From positions 744,001-808,000 of the forward strand of contig NZ_CP091056.1 in NCBI RefSeq assembly GCF_021535045.1: DNA of 64,000 nt, in the 5' to 3' direction. Source of the DNA: Ornithinimicrobium sp. INDO-MA30-4 (lineage in GTDB: Bacteria; Actinomycetota; Actinomycetes; Actinomycetales; Dermatophilaceae). The translations under genes were made by a program, and so were the position numbers. Position 1 is the stretch's first letter. Each line of letters opens with the position of its first letter. This document shows, one piece after another, positions 20,466 to 30,344 of the stretch. Below the pieces are notes generated by a model, which searched no databases, had not been told where the DNA came from, and saw only the letters and a program-made list of their open reading frames with translations.

Positions 20466-23395
20466 TCAGTCTTGCTCAGCCAGTTCTTCAATGGGCGGGC
20501 AGCTGCACATCAGGTTGCGGTCGCCGTAGACACCATCAATACGAGACACCGGAGCCCAGTATTTGCGCGATGGGTCAACACCAGCGGGGAACGCGGCATC
20601 CATCCGGTCATAGTTGTGCTCCCACGAGCTGGCCAGCGACAGTGCCGTGTGCGGCGCTCCACGCAAAACGCTGCCCTCGATACCCGCAGAGGCGGCCTGC
20701 TCCATCTCGCCACGGATGGCCAGCATGGCGTCACAGAATCGATCCAGCTCAGCAAGGTCTTCACTCTCGGTTGGCTCAACCATCAACGTGCCTGCGACGG
20801 GGAACGACATGGTCGGCGCGTGGAAGCCGTAGTCAACGAGTCGCTTAGCCACATCATCAACGGTTGCGCCGGTGCTTTTAGTGAGTTCGCGCAGGTCCAA
20901 GATGCACTCGTGCGCAACCAGGCCGTGCTCACCCGTGTACAAGATGGGGTATGCCTCACGCAGCCGGCTAGCCACGTAGTTAGCCGCCAAGATCGCGACC
21001 TGGGCTGAGCGCTGCAGGCCAGCACCGCCCATCAAGCGCACGTAGGCCCACGAGATCGGCAAAATGCTGGCGGAGCCATAGGGTGCTGCAGCGATGGCGC
21101 CAACTCCCGATTCGGGGCCGGCCAGAGAAGCCAAGGGTGGTTGGGCAGGTAAGGCGCCAAGTGCTCGCGCACAGCGACCGGTCCAACACCGGGGCCACCA
21201 CCACCGTGTGGAATGCAGAACGTCTTGTGCAGGTTGAGGTGGCTTACGTCGCCGCCGAACTCGCCGGGCTTGGCCAGTCCCATGACGGCATTCAAGTTGG
21301 CACCGTCAACATAAACCTGGCCACCCGCTTCGTGCACCAATTCACACAACTCGGTGATGGTGTCTTCGAACACGCCATGGGTTGAGGGTAGGTGACCATA
21401 ATGGCGGCCAACTCTTCGCGGTGCTTCTCGATCTTGGCTCGCAGGTCATCCAGATCAACATTGCCTTCACTGCTGGTCTTGACGACGACGACCTTGAGGC
21501 CAGCCATGACCGCGCTGGCCGCATTCGTGCCGTGCGCACTGGCCGGAATCAGGCAGATTCGACGCTGGTCGTCTCCATTCGCCACGTGATAGGACCTGAT
21601 CGCCAGAAGCCCGGAGAACTCCCCTGTGAGCCAGCGTTGGGCTGCAGACTGACCTGGTCATAGCCCGTCACCTCGCACAACCATTCACTCAGTTGAGTGA
21701 TCAGAGCGCGATAGCCCTCAGACTGAGCCTCGGGGGCGAACGGGTGGACGCTGGCAAACTCAGGCCAGGTGATCGCTTCCATCTCGGTGGTCGCATTCAG
21801 CTTCATCGTGCACGAGCCGAGCGGGATCATGCCTCGATCGAGGGCAAAGTCCTTGTCGGAAAGTGACCTGATGTAGCGCAACATAGACGTTTCGCTGCGG
21901 TGACGGTGGAACACCGGGTGCTCAAGGTAGGTGCTAGTTCGGACAAAAGCGTCCTCAACTGATGGCTCCTGCAGGAGGGGATGACCTCAACGGTTGCCCC
22001 GCCCAACACTTGAGAAATCGTGTCGAGTTGTTCCAGCGTGGTGGTCTCATCGGTGCTGATCTGTAGGCGGTTGTCGTCAACCACCCAGATGTTGATCCCG
22101 GCTGTCTCTGCAGCGGTCTGCAGGGAGCGGGCATAGCCGTCAGTCTCAACGGTGATGGTGTCGAAAAAGTCGCCGTCAAGGACCTTGACGCCATTTTCGA
22201 CCAGACGATATTTGAGCGCGATGGCCTTGGCATGGGTGTCCAAAGCGATCTGACGCAGCCCCGCCGGTCCGTGATAGACCGCATACATGCTGGCCATCAC
22301 GGCGAGCAGGACCTGGGCGGTGCAGATATTGCTCGTGGCCTTCTCGCGACGAATGTGCTGCTCGCGAGTCTGCAGTGCCAGTCGGTATGCCACGCGGCCA
22401 TCGGCATCTTGGCTCACCCCGACCAGGCGTCCCGGCAGTGTGCGTTCGAGGCCGGCGCGCACGCTCATAAACGCGGCGTGTGGGCCACCAAAGCCCATAG
22501 GGACACCGAAGCGTTGGGTAGATCCGACTGCGATGTCCGCGCCCCACTCTCCCGGAGGCGTCAAAACGGTGAGTGCCAGCAGGTCGGTGGCCGCGGTCAC
22601 CAAGGCGCCATCCTCGTGGGCTGCCGTTGCAAGCGCCGAGAAGTCGTGAATCAAGCCGTCAGCGCCGGGGTACTGCGCGATGACGCCAAAGACTGCACGG
22701 TCCCCTGCTGCAGCCCGCAGTGCCTCAGCATCAGTGATACCGCTCAGGTCTGCTTGCACCATTTCAATGTCGAGTGGGGCCGACCGCGTCTGCAAAACAG
22801 CACGCGTTTGCGGGTAGATGTTGCTGTCGACCAGCAGGACCGCGTCCTTGGCAGTCTTGCTCGTGCGTCGCATCACCGTCATTGCTTCAGCAGCGGCCGT
22901 CGCTTCGTCCAACAACGAAGCACCCGAGGTGGTCAGGCCGGACAGCTCAGAGCAGACAGTCTGGAAGTTGATCAGGGCCTCGAGGCGACCTTGGGAAATC
23001 TCGGGCTGATAGGGCGTGTAGGCCGTGTACCAAGCGGGGTTCTCCAAGATGTTGCGGCGAACCACGGCGGGCGTGTGGGTCCCGTAATAGCCCAGGCCGA
23101 TCATTGAGGTCAGCACTTGATTGCGTTGGCCCAGTTGTTGCAACTCATCAATGACGACCTGCTCCGACGAGGCAGCCGGCATGGAGAGACCCGTCTCAGT
23201 CTTGATACCGGCCGGGACCGCAGCGTCGATAAGTGACTCGAGCGAGTCATAACCCACCACGTTGAGCATCATGGTGAGTTCATCGCCACGCGGCCCGATA
23301 TGGCGACCAACGAAGTCGGCAAGGAAACTCTGGGGCTGATCAGATTCGTCGTCAGTAACAACGTGATCGAGGTGGGGCTGGTCTGTTGCGGTCAT
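20466..23395 (-). CDS. gcvP: Glycine dehydrogenase (decarboxylating), P-protein (several frameshifts)
   Basis: This is the PLP enzyme of the glycine cleavage system, about 970 residues when joined. The intact N-terminal 480 residues show [46 protein letters not shown] and [20 protein letters not shown]. The C-terminal half is split near 21990, 21590, 21370 and 21100, yet each piece is conserved: [29 protein letters not shown] (the PLP-domain region), [18 protein letters not shown] (the PLP lysine segment), and [13 protein letters not shown]. One extra C at 21990 restores the first junction. The ATG at 23395 follows a TAGGAG box and is controlled by the upstream glycine riboswitch. It works with GcvH and with GcvT and Lpd, which are not in the window. 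Confidence 0.9.
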
Positions 23396-23470
23396 GAGGC
23401 TCCTACGCGATCCCACAGCGGATGCCTCCCCCTCTGCCCAGGCAATCCGCGGCTGCTCCGCGGGTGCACC

Positions 23471-23579
23471 GTTCCAGAGTTGCCTCGTCTATGCGGTCCT
23501 GGCGCCTGAGAGCTTGACTTGGGGAGTTTGCCCCTTCGGCGCCTCAACCCGTGCGTGAGATGAGGACTCTCCCGCATAG
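23471..23579 (-). ncRNA. Glycine riboswitch (single aptamer) upstream of gcvP
   Basis: Read on the minus strand, the conserved core elements appear in order: GCGGGAGAG, then GGCGCCGAAGGGGCAAA, then CTCTCAGGCGCCAGGACCGC, then GCAACTCTGGA. P1 is a perfect 8-bp helix between CTATGCGG (23572-23579) and CCGCATAG (23489-23496). The trailing GCAACTCTGG block is the linker/ghost-aptamer start known from glycine riboswitches. No second full aptamer is seen. The expected effect is that glycine turns on the cleavage enzyme. Confidence 0.88.
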
Positions 23580-23624
23580 CGTCTACAGCAAGCCCAAATC
23601 TACCACTGGGACTGCTGGAATGTC

Positions 23625-24202
23625 TTAGCTGGTTTTGCGGGCCTGGCGACGTGCTGAGAGCTCATCGGTGGCAACCACCGGAACCTCTTCGCTACGTTCG
23701 CTGGGCAGTTGGGCCAGTTCGCCCTCTACCTCGTGCCACACCTTTCCGACAGCGATACCGAAGACGCCCTGACCGCCACGCAGCAGATCAATGACCTCCT
23801 GGTCGGATGTGCACGCATACACTCCGGCACCGTCGCTCATGAGCGTGATGTTGGCCAGATCTGCCACGCCGCGGTCGCGCAATTGGTTCACTGCGACGCG
23901 GATCTGTTGCAGGGAGACACCAGCATCCAAAGTCGCTTGATGATCTTGAGGACCAAGATGTCGCGAAAACTGTAGAGGCGCTGGGTGCCTGATCCGCTGG
24001 GATTGCGGACCGTGGGCTCAACCAAGCCGGTCCGCGCCCAGTAGTCCAGTTGGCGGTAGGTCACGCCAGCTGCACCGCAAGCGGTGGGGCCCCGATATCC
24101 GATGGTCTCGTCAAAAGCAGGTGCGTCCTGGTCAAAGAGAACGCCTTGCGCATTAGCCGACCCATTTTCGGGCTGACCGGGCTTATGTACTCCCGCTCCC
24201 AC
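23625..24202 (-). CDS. MerR-family transcriptional regulator (Rv1830-like; frameshift near 23928)
   Basis: This is a MerR-type regulator of about 192 residues. The DNA-binding half reads GYRGPTACGAAGVTYRQLDY then WARTGLVEPTVR, followed by RLYSFRDILVLKIIKRL. The frame then breaks in a TTT run; one T restores KRLLDAGVSLQQIRVAVNQL. The effector-like half has LMSDGAGVYACTSDQEVIDL and GKVWHEVEGELAQLP. The gene order gcvP, this gene, DUF151, second MerR, FHA matches the Mycobacterium Rv1832-Rv1827 region, which supports orthology to Rv1830. Confidence 0.85.
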
Positions 24203-24364
24203 GGCATCCTCCTTTGACCTCAGTGTTGGGCTATCGCGCTATTCGGACTTACCAAGCAGTCAACGTGAATGCCACCTGTGAATATGACGGTATGCGCGCC
24301 AGCCGCTCTGGTCAACGACCGACGCGCCCCATGCTGTTACGCATGTGACAGATGTGACAAAGAT

Positions 24365-24865
24365 TTAGTCTTCGGTTGGGGGCTCGCTGTCGGGATCGAT
24401 CGCCTCAAAGTCCTCGGCTGACACGTTGTCGAGGAACTCTCGAAAGCGCTCGACCTCATCTTCATCATCAACTGCCATGGTCACGCCGACCTCTTCAAGC
24501 AGCTCGTCGCTGGCCATGATCGGAACAGCGGCCCGCAAGGCCAGAGCAATGGCGTCGGAGGGACGAGCCGAGATTTCATGTTTGCCGCCGTCCATGACCA
24601 ATTCGGCATAAAAAATGCCGTCCTCCATCGAGGTCAGCAACACGTGATCGAGCTGATGCCCCAGAACATCAACGAGGGTGACCATGAGGTCATGAGTGAG
24701 CGGTCGTGGCGGCTCAACTCCTTGCTGGGCATAGGCGATAGCCGTCGCTTCGGGAGCACCGATCCAGATCGGCACAAAGCGTTGGCCCTCGCGCTCCCGC
24801 AGGAGCACGATAGGCGAATTTGTCGGCATTTCGACGCGGACACCGAGGACGTCCAATTCCTTCAC
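24365..24865 (-). CDS. Bifunctional nuclease family protein (DUF151)
   Basis: This is an intact 166-residue protein of the DUF151/BFN family (Rv1829-like). Diagnostic stretches are LDVLGVRVEMPTNSPIVLLR, LPIWIG-like FVPIWIGAPEATAIAYA, DALVMDGG-like YAELVMDGGKHEISARPSDA and ALALRAAVPIMASDELLEE. Plant and bacterial relatives have reported DNase/RNase activity; the cellular role is unsettled. An acidic tail (DSEPPTED) ends the protein. It sits between two MerR regulators in the conserved cluster. Confidence 0.88.
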   Translation of the reverse strand: MKELDVLGVRVEMPTNSPIVLLREREGQRFVPIWIGAPEATAIAYAQQGVEPPRPLTHDLMVTLVDVLGHQLDHVLLTSMEDGIFYAELVMDGGKHEISARPSDAIALALRAAVPIMASDELLEEVGVTMAVDDEDEVERFREFLDNVSAEDFEAIDPDSEPPTED

Positions 24866-24899
24866 GCGACCACCGTACCTGCTTGGTGTCCCGGAAACC

Positions 24900-25654
24900 T
24901 CAGTTGGGTTGGGTCAGCCCCGAACGGACCAAAGCGACGTGCAATGCCAGCGTCCTAGCCAAGATGTCGGCCTGCACGTCTTCGGGCTCGGGACCAGCGG
25001 CGCCGCGGGCTTGCTTGCGCCTCAGCGGTTGAGCAATTTGCTCAGCCAGTCCGATTTCGCGATCAGCGGCGACACGGAAAAGGCGCAAGTGGCGAGCCTC
25101 TATGCCGTAGGCAGCCAAGGCAGCTGCTTCGCGCGCCACATCGGCATCGTCGGCGCCGTGCCGCCCAGCGGCATCGACACGCAACAGGCCAAAAGATTTC
25201 AGGGCGCTGTAGGTCGGCATGTCCAAACCCGTTGCCTGGCGCAACTCCGAAGGGCTCATCCGCACCGTACGTCGGGTGCGAAGGCTCTCTTTGGAGGCAG
25301 CCGCTGGCTCACTAGCCGCACTCGGTGCGGTTTCGGGCTTCTCTGGGACCGGAGCGCTCTCATCCAAACCGGGCACCGGAAGCCCACGATCCAGCCGGTC
25401 CAGGGCGTCCTTAATGACCTTCAGTGGCCAAACCGATCACGCTGGGCAGTCAACACAAAACGCAGTCGGCCCACGTCAGCGCTACTGAACGTGCGATAAC
25501 CACTTTCGCGCCGACGTGGCTGCACCAGGCCTTCTGCTTCCAAGAAACGAATCTTGGAAATGGTCAGATCGGGAAAGTCTGGTGAGAGAAGAGTCAAGAC
25601 CTGCCCGATGGATGCACCACCGGGCAGGTCTGACGAAGCTGTCGCTCCGGTCAC
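24900..25654 (-). CDS. ftsR: MerR-family cell-division regulator FtsR (frameshift near 25425)
   Basis: This regulator of about 250 residues resembles Rv1828/FtsR. It has a winged helix-turn-helix, [20 protein letters not shown] then [20 protein letters not shown]. After the break (one T added to TTT gives [18 protein letters not shown]) come a Pro/Ala-rich linker and a C-terminal domain ([17 protein letters not shown] then [17 protein letters not shown]). In Corynebacterium FtsR activates ftsZ; conservation of that role here is inferred. Its start overlaps the FHA gene stop by 4 bases. Confidence 0.85.
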
Positions 25655-26106
25655 TGATGTCCGCGATAGAAGACGAGACGGAACTTGCCAATCTGGACCT
25701 CGTCGCCCTGCTCAAGGCCGGACTCGTCGATCAGCTCACGATTGACATACGTTCCATTGAGGGAGCCCACATCACGGACCACGTAGGACCCGCTCTCCCG
25801 GACAAACACCGCGTGCCGACGGGAGACGGTGACGTCGTCGAGGAAAATGTCGCTCTCGGGGTGGCGGCCTGCGCCGACCTCGGCATCGTCCAGCAAGAAT
25901 CGAGCACCCGTGTTGGGCCCACGCAGCACGATCAAAAGTGCGGTGCCCGGACGCAGGGCGTCGACGGTCTTCTGGTCCTCCGAAGAGAGCCGCGGGGCTT
26001 CATCCTCATAGGAGTATTCCGATGCTGGCACATCTAAGCCATGAGGAATCCGAGCCGTCGTGGGGTCGGTTCCATAGGCGTGGTGCTCACGCTCACGCTC
26101 CGTCAC
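25651..26106 (-). CDS. garA: FHA-domain protein, GarA/OdhI type
   Basis: This is a 151-residue protein with an N-terminal flexible segment containing threonines (DPTTARIP) and a C-terminal FHA domain. The domain shows the phosphopeptide-binding residues [20 protein letters not shown] and SLNGTYVN. GarA/OdhI proteins bind and inhibit 2-oxoglutarate dehydrogenase unless phosphorylated on an N-terminal Thr by PknB/PknG. The classic ETTSVF phospho-motif is not present in that exact form. Genomic position between FtsR and GcvH matches Rv1827. Confidence 0.85.
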   Translation of the reverse strand: MTEREREHHAYGTDPTTARIPHGLDVPASEYSYEDEAPRLSSEDQKTVDALRPGTALLIVLRGPNTGARFLLDDAEVGAGRHPESDIFLDDVTVSRRHAVFVRESGSYVVRDVGSLNGTYVNRELIDESGLEQGDEVQIGKFRLVFYRGHQ

Positions 26107-26220
26107 GGGCGCACCTGCTTTCTTTCAGTCGAATGCCGCCTCAGCCAACGGCGGAAGATCTTTCCGGGAATCCCCAGAAAGGCCTAAGCCCCACTCTAGT
26201 GGAGCGGAGGCCCAGATGGG

Positions 26221-26610
26221 CTAGGCCACAGAGGCTTTGTATGTCTCGGCGTCCATCAATTCGGACAAAGAGTCGTCGTCAGAGAGCTTCATCTCAAACA
26301 TCCAACCTGCACCGTAGGGGTCGGTGTTGATCAGCTCAGGCGTGCCATCGAGCTGGTCGTTCACCGCGGTGATCTCGCCGGCCAGTGGCGCGTAGATGTC
26401 GCTGACAGACTTGGTGGACTCGACTTCACCCGCGTCGTCACCAGCGGTGACCGTGTCGCCAACATTGGGCAAGCTGACGTAGACGACGTCGCCAAGGGCA
26501 TCCTGCGCGAAGGCGGTGATACCAATCCGGACAGTGCCATCGCCCTTTGAAGCGATCCACTCGTGATCGGAGGTGTATCGCAGGTCATTGGGGTATTCGA
26601 ACTCGCTCAT
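26221..26610 (-). CDS. gcvH: Glycine cleavage system H protein
   Basis: This is a lipoyl carrier of about 129 residues that shuttles the aminomethyl group between P and T proteins. The lipoylation site is Lys in VESTKSVSDIYAPL, preceded by ALGDVVYVSLPNVGDTV and followed by NTDPYGAGWMFEMKL. I take the ATG at 26610 (MSEFEYPNDL); the longer frame to 26652 adds an unrelated leader. It is close to gcvP but separated by four regulator genes, the usual actinobacterial arrangement. Confidence 0.93.
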   Translation of the reverse strand: MSEFEYPNDLRYTSDHEWIASKGDGTVRIGITAFAQDALGDVVYVSLPNVGDTVTAGDDAGEVESTKSVSDIYAPLAGEITAVNDQLDGTPELINTDPYGAGWMFEMKLSDDDSLSELMDAETYKASVA

Positions 26611-26673
26611 GAGCGTCCTCCAGGCTGGGTGGCTTCCCGGTGAAGGAGCCACGTCGTCGTGTCGTATGAAACC

Positions 26674-27661
26674 TTAACGCCCATCGGTGGCTGGGACCGG
26701 CTCGGCGTACTGCATTTCGCGTGGCTGGGTGGTTGCGGTGATCGTCACCACGTCCGATTCTTCGATAACCACGTCTCCGTCATTGCGGGCCACACTGTCG
26801 TTGAAGCCGCCGGGGATGGCTAGTGCACCGGCCAACGGTGGGAATCGCCAATGGCAGTGACTGTGTATGGCTGGTCCAAGGTGATGCCGTCGACCGTCAG
26901 TTGACCGTCAGCAACGCCGAACCAACTGCTTGCCACGACGCGGGCTGGACCAATTTGGATGGCTTCGGAGCCAGCGTCGCGCAACTCTTGGATGAGGTCG
27001 ATCATCGTGGTCGTTGTCAGCTCACCGTCCGGGTCGATCACGGTGATCGTGACGCCCTCCCCCGATACCGGCACTGTCCCAGCCAAAATCTGGTAACTCT
27101 CAAGTCGTTGCGCCGCGGCAGCCGCGGCCGCGTCAGCACCGTCGGAACCCTCCAGTTGAGCCTTGTCCTGCTCTAGCTGTTGAACTTCGTCCTCGAGCGC
27201 GTCAGCGCGGTCGGACACGTCATCGAGCAAAGCAACCAGGTCAGCCTCGCGAAGGTTCTCTAGGTCGCCAGCCTGGGTGTTTTGCACTTGCGCGACGAGG
27301 GCCACGCCGATAGCCAACGTGACGACAGCGGCTGCAAGGTTGCCGCGAGTCATCTTGAAACGCCCGAGCCTGGCTAACCGGCGTCGAGCCGTGCTCTGGC
27401 TGATCTCGGGGCGAGCACCCTCACCAGCAAGTTGCGCGACGGCATGCGATGACGGCTGAGGTGCAGTCTCATCGGGCTGAGCCGGAGCGGCCTCTTCCGC
27501 AGACGGCACGGGCTCCGGGTCGGGCGCAGGCGCCACGGCGAACCGTGGGTCCTCCTGAGATTGCTTGGTTTGAGCCGACCGGGCCTTCGTGGCTGCCTCC
27601 TGCGCGATCGCAATACGGCGCGCGTTGGCTTGGGCTTGGCGCCTCTTTTCTTGTTCGCCAC
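26674..27661 (-). CDS. DUF881 membrane protein, second copy (two frameshifts)
   Basis: This is a DUF881 protein of about 330 residues (Rv1825-like). A GTG start at 27661 gives VANKKK when one A is added to AAAA, then a Lys/Arg/Gln-rich cytoplasmic tail and a Pro/Ala-rich segment. One membrane helix follows (GNLAAAVVTLAIGVALVAQV), then a coiled coil (DLENLREADLVALLDDVSDR onward) and the DUF881 domain (GEGVTITVIDPDG, IDLIQELRDAGSEAIQI). The second break near 26830 hides the C-terminus, which ends at the TAA at 26674. It lies 3 bases after the Sbp gene stop. Confidence 0.8.
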
Positions 27662-27664
27662 CGC

Positions 27665-27996
27665 TCAGGCTCCGAGGAGGTGACGACGGATCGCTGCGAC
27701 GTTCGAGAAGATTCGCAAACCTAGAACGACGACGACACCGGTGGACAGTTGCGCTCCAACTCCGAGTTGGTTGCCAAGGAAGACAATGACGGCAGCAACG
27801 AGCACGTTGGACGCAATGGAGATCACGAAGATCCGGTCGTTAAACATCCCCTCTAGCGAGGCCCTGACTCCACCAAAGACTGCATCGAGGGCAGCGATGA
27901 CGGCGATTGCCAAGTACGGCTCCAAAAGAGTGGCACCTCAGGTTGAAGCAGGAGCCCCAGCACGATGCCCACGACGAGACCCAAAACTGGAATCAC
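27665..27996 (-). CDS. sbp: Small basic protein Sbp (DUF1290; frameshift near 27925)
   Basis: This is a membrane protein of about 111 residues (Rv1824-like). The N-terminus from GTG 27996 reads VIPVLGLVVGIVLGLLLQPE; adding one T to TTTT joins it to LEPYLAIAVIAALDAVFGGV. The remaining protein has two more helices and ends ALRIFSNVA-type RIFSNVAAIRRHLLGA. It lies 2 bases after the first DUF881 gene and 3 before the second, in the conserved DUF881-Sbp-DUF881 trio linked to envelope or division functions of unclear mechanism. Confidence 0.85.
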
Positions 27997-27998
27997 GG

Positions 27999-28873
27999 CT
28001 ACTCCCCTTCTTCGTTCTCGGTGATAACTTGCGCCACCCTGGTCGTTAGACGCTCGGCTGCTGGAATTGTCATTTCGTCCTCGACGACAACCTCAGACAG
28101 GATGCCGTGTTCATTGCCGAGGTCAATCAAATATTGGCCGGTACTGCCGATGGTCAATTCTTGTTCTAGCAGCTCTTCGTTGCCAATGGCGCGGACCTCA
28201 TACGGCGGCGCTATCCCTTTGAAGTCAACGACGATTGCTGCCCCCGCAAAGCGAATTGATGAGGTGGACGTGAGTCGCTGATCGTTGATGACAATGCCCT
28301 CCGCGCCTGCCGCCCACATTCCGTTGGTCAAAATCTGCAGATCTTGGGCGATCACGCGCTCAGCGTCCAACTCCCCGTCCGAGGCAGGCGAGTTTTCGTC
28401 TCGGGGGCGTCGTTCATCGTGACCAGCACCCCGGGGCCAGACAGTGCGGTGGCACCAACGGACTCACCGAGGTCTCTAATCTCATCACCCTCGACAATGC
28501 CGGCCCGCTGTAGTTGCGCTTCCTCAAGAGATGCCACGTCGGCCCGCAGGGATTCGATCTCGGCGCTGTAAACATCCCCGAGCGCTTGTTCAGCGTCTAT
28601 CCGCTCGGCTAGCTCAGTCCGCTCTACCGCGTCGACCGGGTCAGGGGTGCGCAACGTGATGGCAGCCGTGGAGAACAGAAAGCCCAGAATCAAACAGGTC
28701 ACGATGATGAGGGTGTTTTCGGCGACGTTGACGCCGACTTCCCCACGCGCACTCTGCGCAGCAGCCGATTCGTAGCCTGGGTCAAGGGGACGATCAAGGA
28801 CTTCTTGCAGCATCGCCATAGACGCAGCGGGGTCACGCGGCTCCGACTCGTCACGCACGATTCGCCACTTCAC
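27999..28873 (-). CDS. DUF881 membrane protein, first copy (frameshift near 28365)
   Basis: This is a DUF881 protein of about 290 residues (Rv1823-like). The start is the GTG at 28873 (VKWRIVRDE), with an AAAGGG box upstream; the longer frame to 29071 has no support. Layout: cytoplasmic leader, one helix (TLIIVTCLILGFLFSTAAIT), coiled coil (AERIDAEQALGDVYSAEIES), then the DUF881 domain, GPGVLVTMNDAPE, then DAERVIAQDLQILTNGMWAA and GAEGIVINDQRL after the break. It heads the DUF881-Sbp-DUF881 operon. Confidence 0.83.
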
Positions 28874-28983
28874 GCATACCCTTTCTTGGCCTGTGCTAAT
28901 CGTAGTCGCTGTGCCTGACAGGCCAGCCATTTCGATCCACTGCGAGTGTTTGGCTGGGCCAAAAGTGCGAGTATCTTCGGCAC

Positions 28984-29344
28984 ATGAATACGGAACTGAA
29001 TGCAGAACTGTTTGTTGTCGAAGATGTGATGCTGCTCCGCGGATCAACTCCATGAAGACAACCTGCGTCAAGAAATTGAAGATGCGTTGGTGCGTGGCCT
29101 GACGCCCAACCCAAGAACGACGTCCATCATTGCCCTGTCGGGGGCAAACCTGCTGAATGTCCTGGTTGATTCCGGTGCACGCAAGGACAAGCAGGTGGAG
29201 CAGCGAGCCAAGGCCATCGAAGACGGCGACTGGGACGCGAGCATGGTGTCGGACGCTGTGGCCGCCACGAGTGCAGCCATAGCCGCCTCGACAGCGGTGG
29301 CCATCGGCGTCGCGGTCTCCTCCTCGATCACTGCCTCAAGTTAG
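28984..29344 (+). pseudogene. GPP34 (GOLPH3-like) gene remnant with internal deletion
   Basis: The first 17 codons (MNTELNAELFVVEDVMLL) look like the start of a GPP34-family phosphoinositide-binding-type protein. A few bases later the frame changes, and the C-terminal third of the same family follows: QLHEDNLRQEIEDALVRGLT, PRTTSIIALSGANLLNVLV, RAKAIEDGDWDASMVSDAV. Family members are ~210-230 residues, so roughly 100 codons from the middle are missing. Unlike the other broken genes here, adding one base cannot repair it. The 3' end overlaps the LLM gene by 4 bases. Confidence 0.7.
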
Positions 29345-30168
29345 GCGTTCTTCGCGTCGCGCCACTCAAGCCAGCCCTTGATCTCCGACAGGTCATAGTC
29401 GGGTCCAGACGTGCTGACCGTGAAGAGCCGCGCGCCAAGCTGAAACTTGGCCTCGGCTTCATCGTTGCCTGGCTCATCCCCGGCCGTTGAGACTTCGATC
29501 TGCGACATGTCTCGACCGACGACACGACAGTGCTCAGCCAAGACACCCAACTTGTGCGCCAAGACCTCAGCGTCGACAAAGCTGTGCCAGATGTCAGCAT
29601 GCTTTGCCACGAGTCGCAGCGTCTTCTTCTCGCCGCCACCCCCAATAAGCACTGGGATCTTGCGGGTGGGCGCAGGGTTGAGCTTTGACCATCGGTCCTC
29701 GATGACCCGCAGGCTCTCCGCAAGGTCATCAAGCCGGCTGCCCGCCGTGCCGAACTTATAGCCGTACTCGTCGTAGTCTCGCTCAAACCAGCCGGACCCA
29801 GTGCCAAAGATGAATCGTCCCTGACCGCCCTTGGCACTGATGTGGTCGATGGTGCGAGCCATATCAGCCTGCAGGTTGGCATTTCGATAGCTGTTGCAGT
29901 TGACCAAGGCACCGATCTCTACCCGCTGAGACTGCTCCGCGATCGCAGCCAGCATGGTCCACGACTCAAAGTGCAGTCCGTCGGCCTCGCCAAACAGCGG
30001 GAAGAAATGGTCCCAGTTAAAGATGATGTCGACGCCGAGGTCTTCCAGTGCCGCAGCGGTCTCTCGGATCTTTTCGTATGCCGCGTGCTGTGGTTGGATC
30101 TGCACGCCGATCCGCACCGGTCGCATCGCTGGGGTACCGCTCGGCCCGCTGCCTGCTGAATTGGACAT
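29341..30168 (-). CDS. LLM-class F420-dependent oxidoreductase
   Basis: This is an intact 275-residue luciferase-like TIM-barrel oxidoreductase. Typical patterns are RIGVQIQPQHAAYEKIRETA, LGVDIIFNWDHFFPLFG, ESWTMLAAIAEQSQRVEIGA, NANLQADMARTIDHISAKGG and GRFIFGTGSGWFERDYDEYG. LLM proteins of this subgroup use coenzyme F420 rather than FMN; that and the substrate are inferred from family resemblance. The ATG at 30168 is preceded by GGAG at a spacing of 6. Confidence 0.87.
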   Translation of the reverse strand: MSNSAGSGPSGTPAMRPVRIGVQIQPQHAAYEKIRETAAALEDLGVDIIFNWDHFFPLFGEADGLHFESWTMLAAIAEQSQRVEIGALVNCNSYRNANLQADMARTIDHISAKGGQGRFIFGTGSGWFERDYDEYGYKFGTAGSRLDDLAESLRVIEDRWSKLNPAPTRKIPVLIGGGGEKKTLRLVAKHADIWHSFVDAEVLAHKLGVLAEHCRVVGRDMSQIEVSTAGDEPGNDEAEAKFQLGARLFTVSTSGPDYDLSEIKGWLEWRDAKNA

Positions 30169-30276
30169 GGATATCTCCGATCACCGCGTTGTGGCCACTG
30201 CGCTCACTCTAAGAGAACAGACACATATGCCGTGTTTTGACTGCGTCGCGGTGATGGGCCGAGCTGGTTCAAGACA

Positions 30277-30312
30277 CAAAAAAGCCCTGGTGAGAGCAAC
30301 TCCCACCAGGGC
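30277..30312 (-). terminator. Rho-independent terminator of the original tRNA-Pro locus
   Basis: On the minus strand, GCCCTGGTG and CACCAGGGC form a 9-bp stem with an 11-base loop followed by six Ts. Nothing else on the minus strand ends here. It matches the expected terminator of the tRNA-Pro gene whose 3' end lies at 30318-30332 and whose body is now 20 kb away, separated by the IS and the island. Confidence 0.75.
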
Positions 30313-30317
30313 ACAAT

Positions 30318-30332
30318 CTGTCGGGCTGACAG
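30318..30332. repeat. 15-bp direct repeat flanking the IS481 element (left copy)
   Basis: The sequence ctgtcgggctgacag here is repeated exactly at 31666-31680 on the other side of the IS. It is the 3' acceptor end of tRNA-Pro. It is most simply a target-site duplication made when the IS inserted. Confidence 0.75.
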
Positions 30333-30344
30333 TGTTGTGGTTCA

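Noticed and set aside
19862..20848. A 328-codon plus-strand open frame across the GCS2 and gcvP genes
   Set aside because: It crosses two conserved minus-strand genes and the terminator between them and has no domain similarity.
29087..29344. An independent 85-residue gene
   Set aside because: Its sequence is the C-terminal third of the GPP34 family, and the matching N-terminus lies just upstream.
30318..30332. The left 15-bp repeat as a third att site
   Set aside because: It directly flanks the IS inverted end and equals the repeat on the other side of the IS, so a target-site duplication explains it better.
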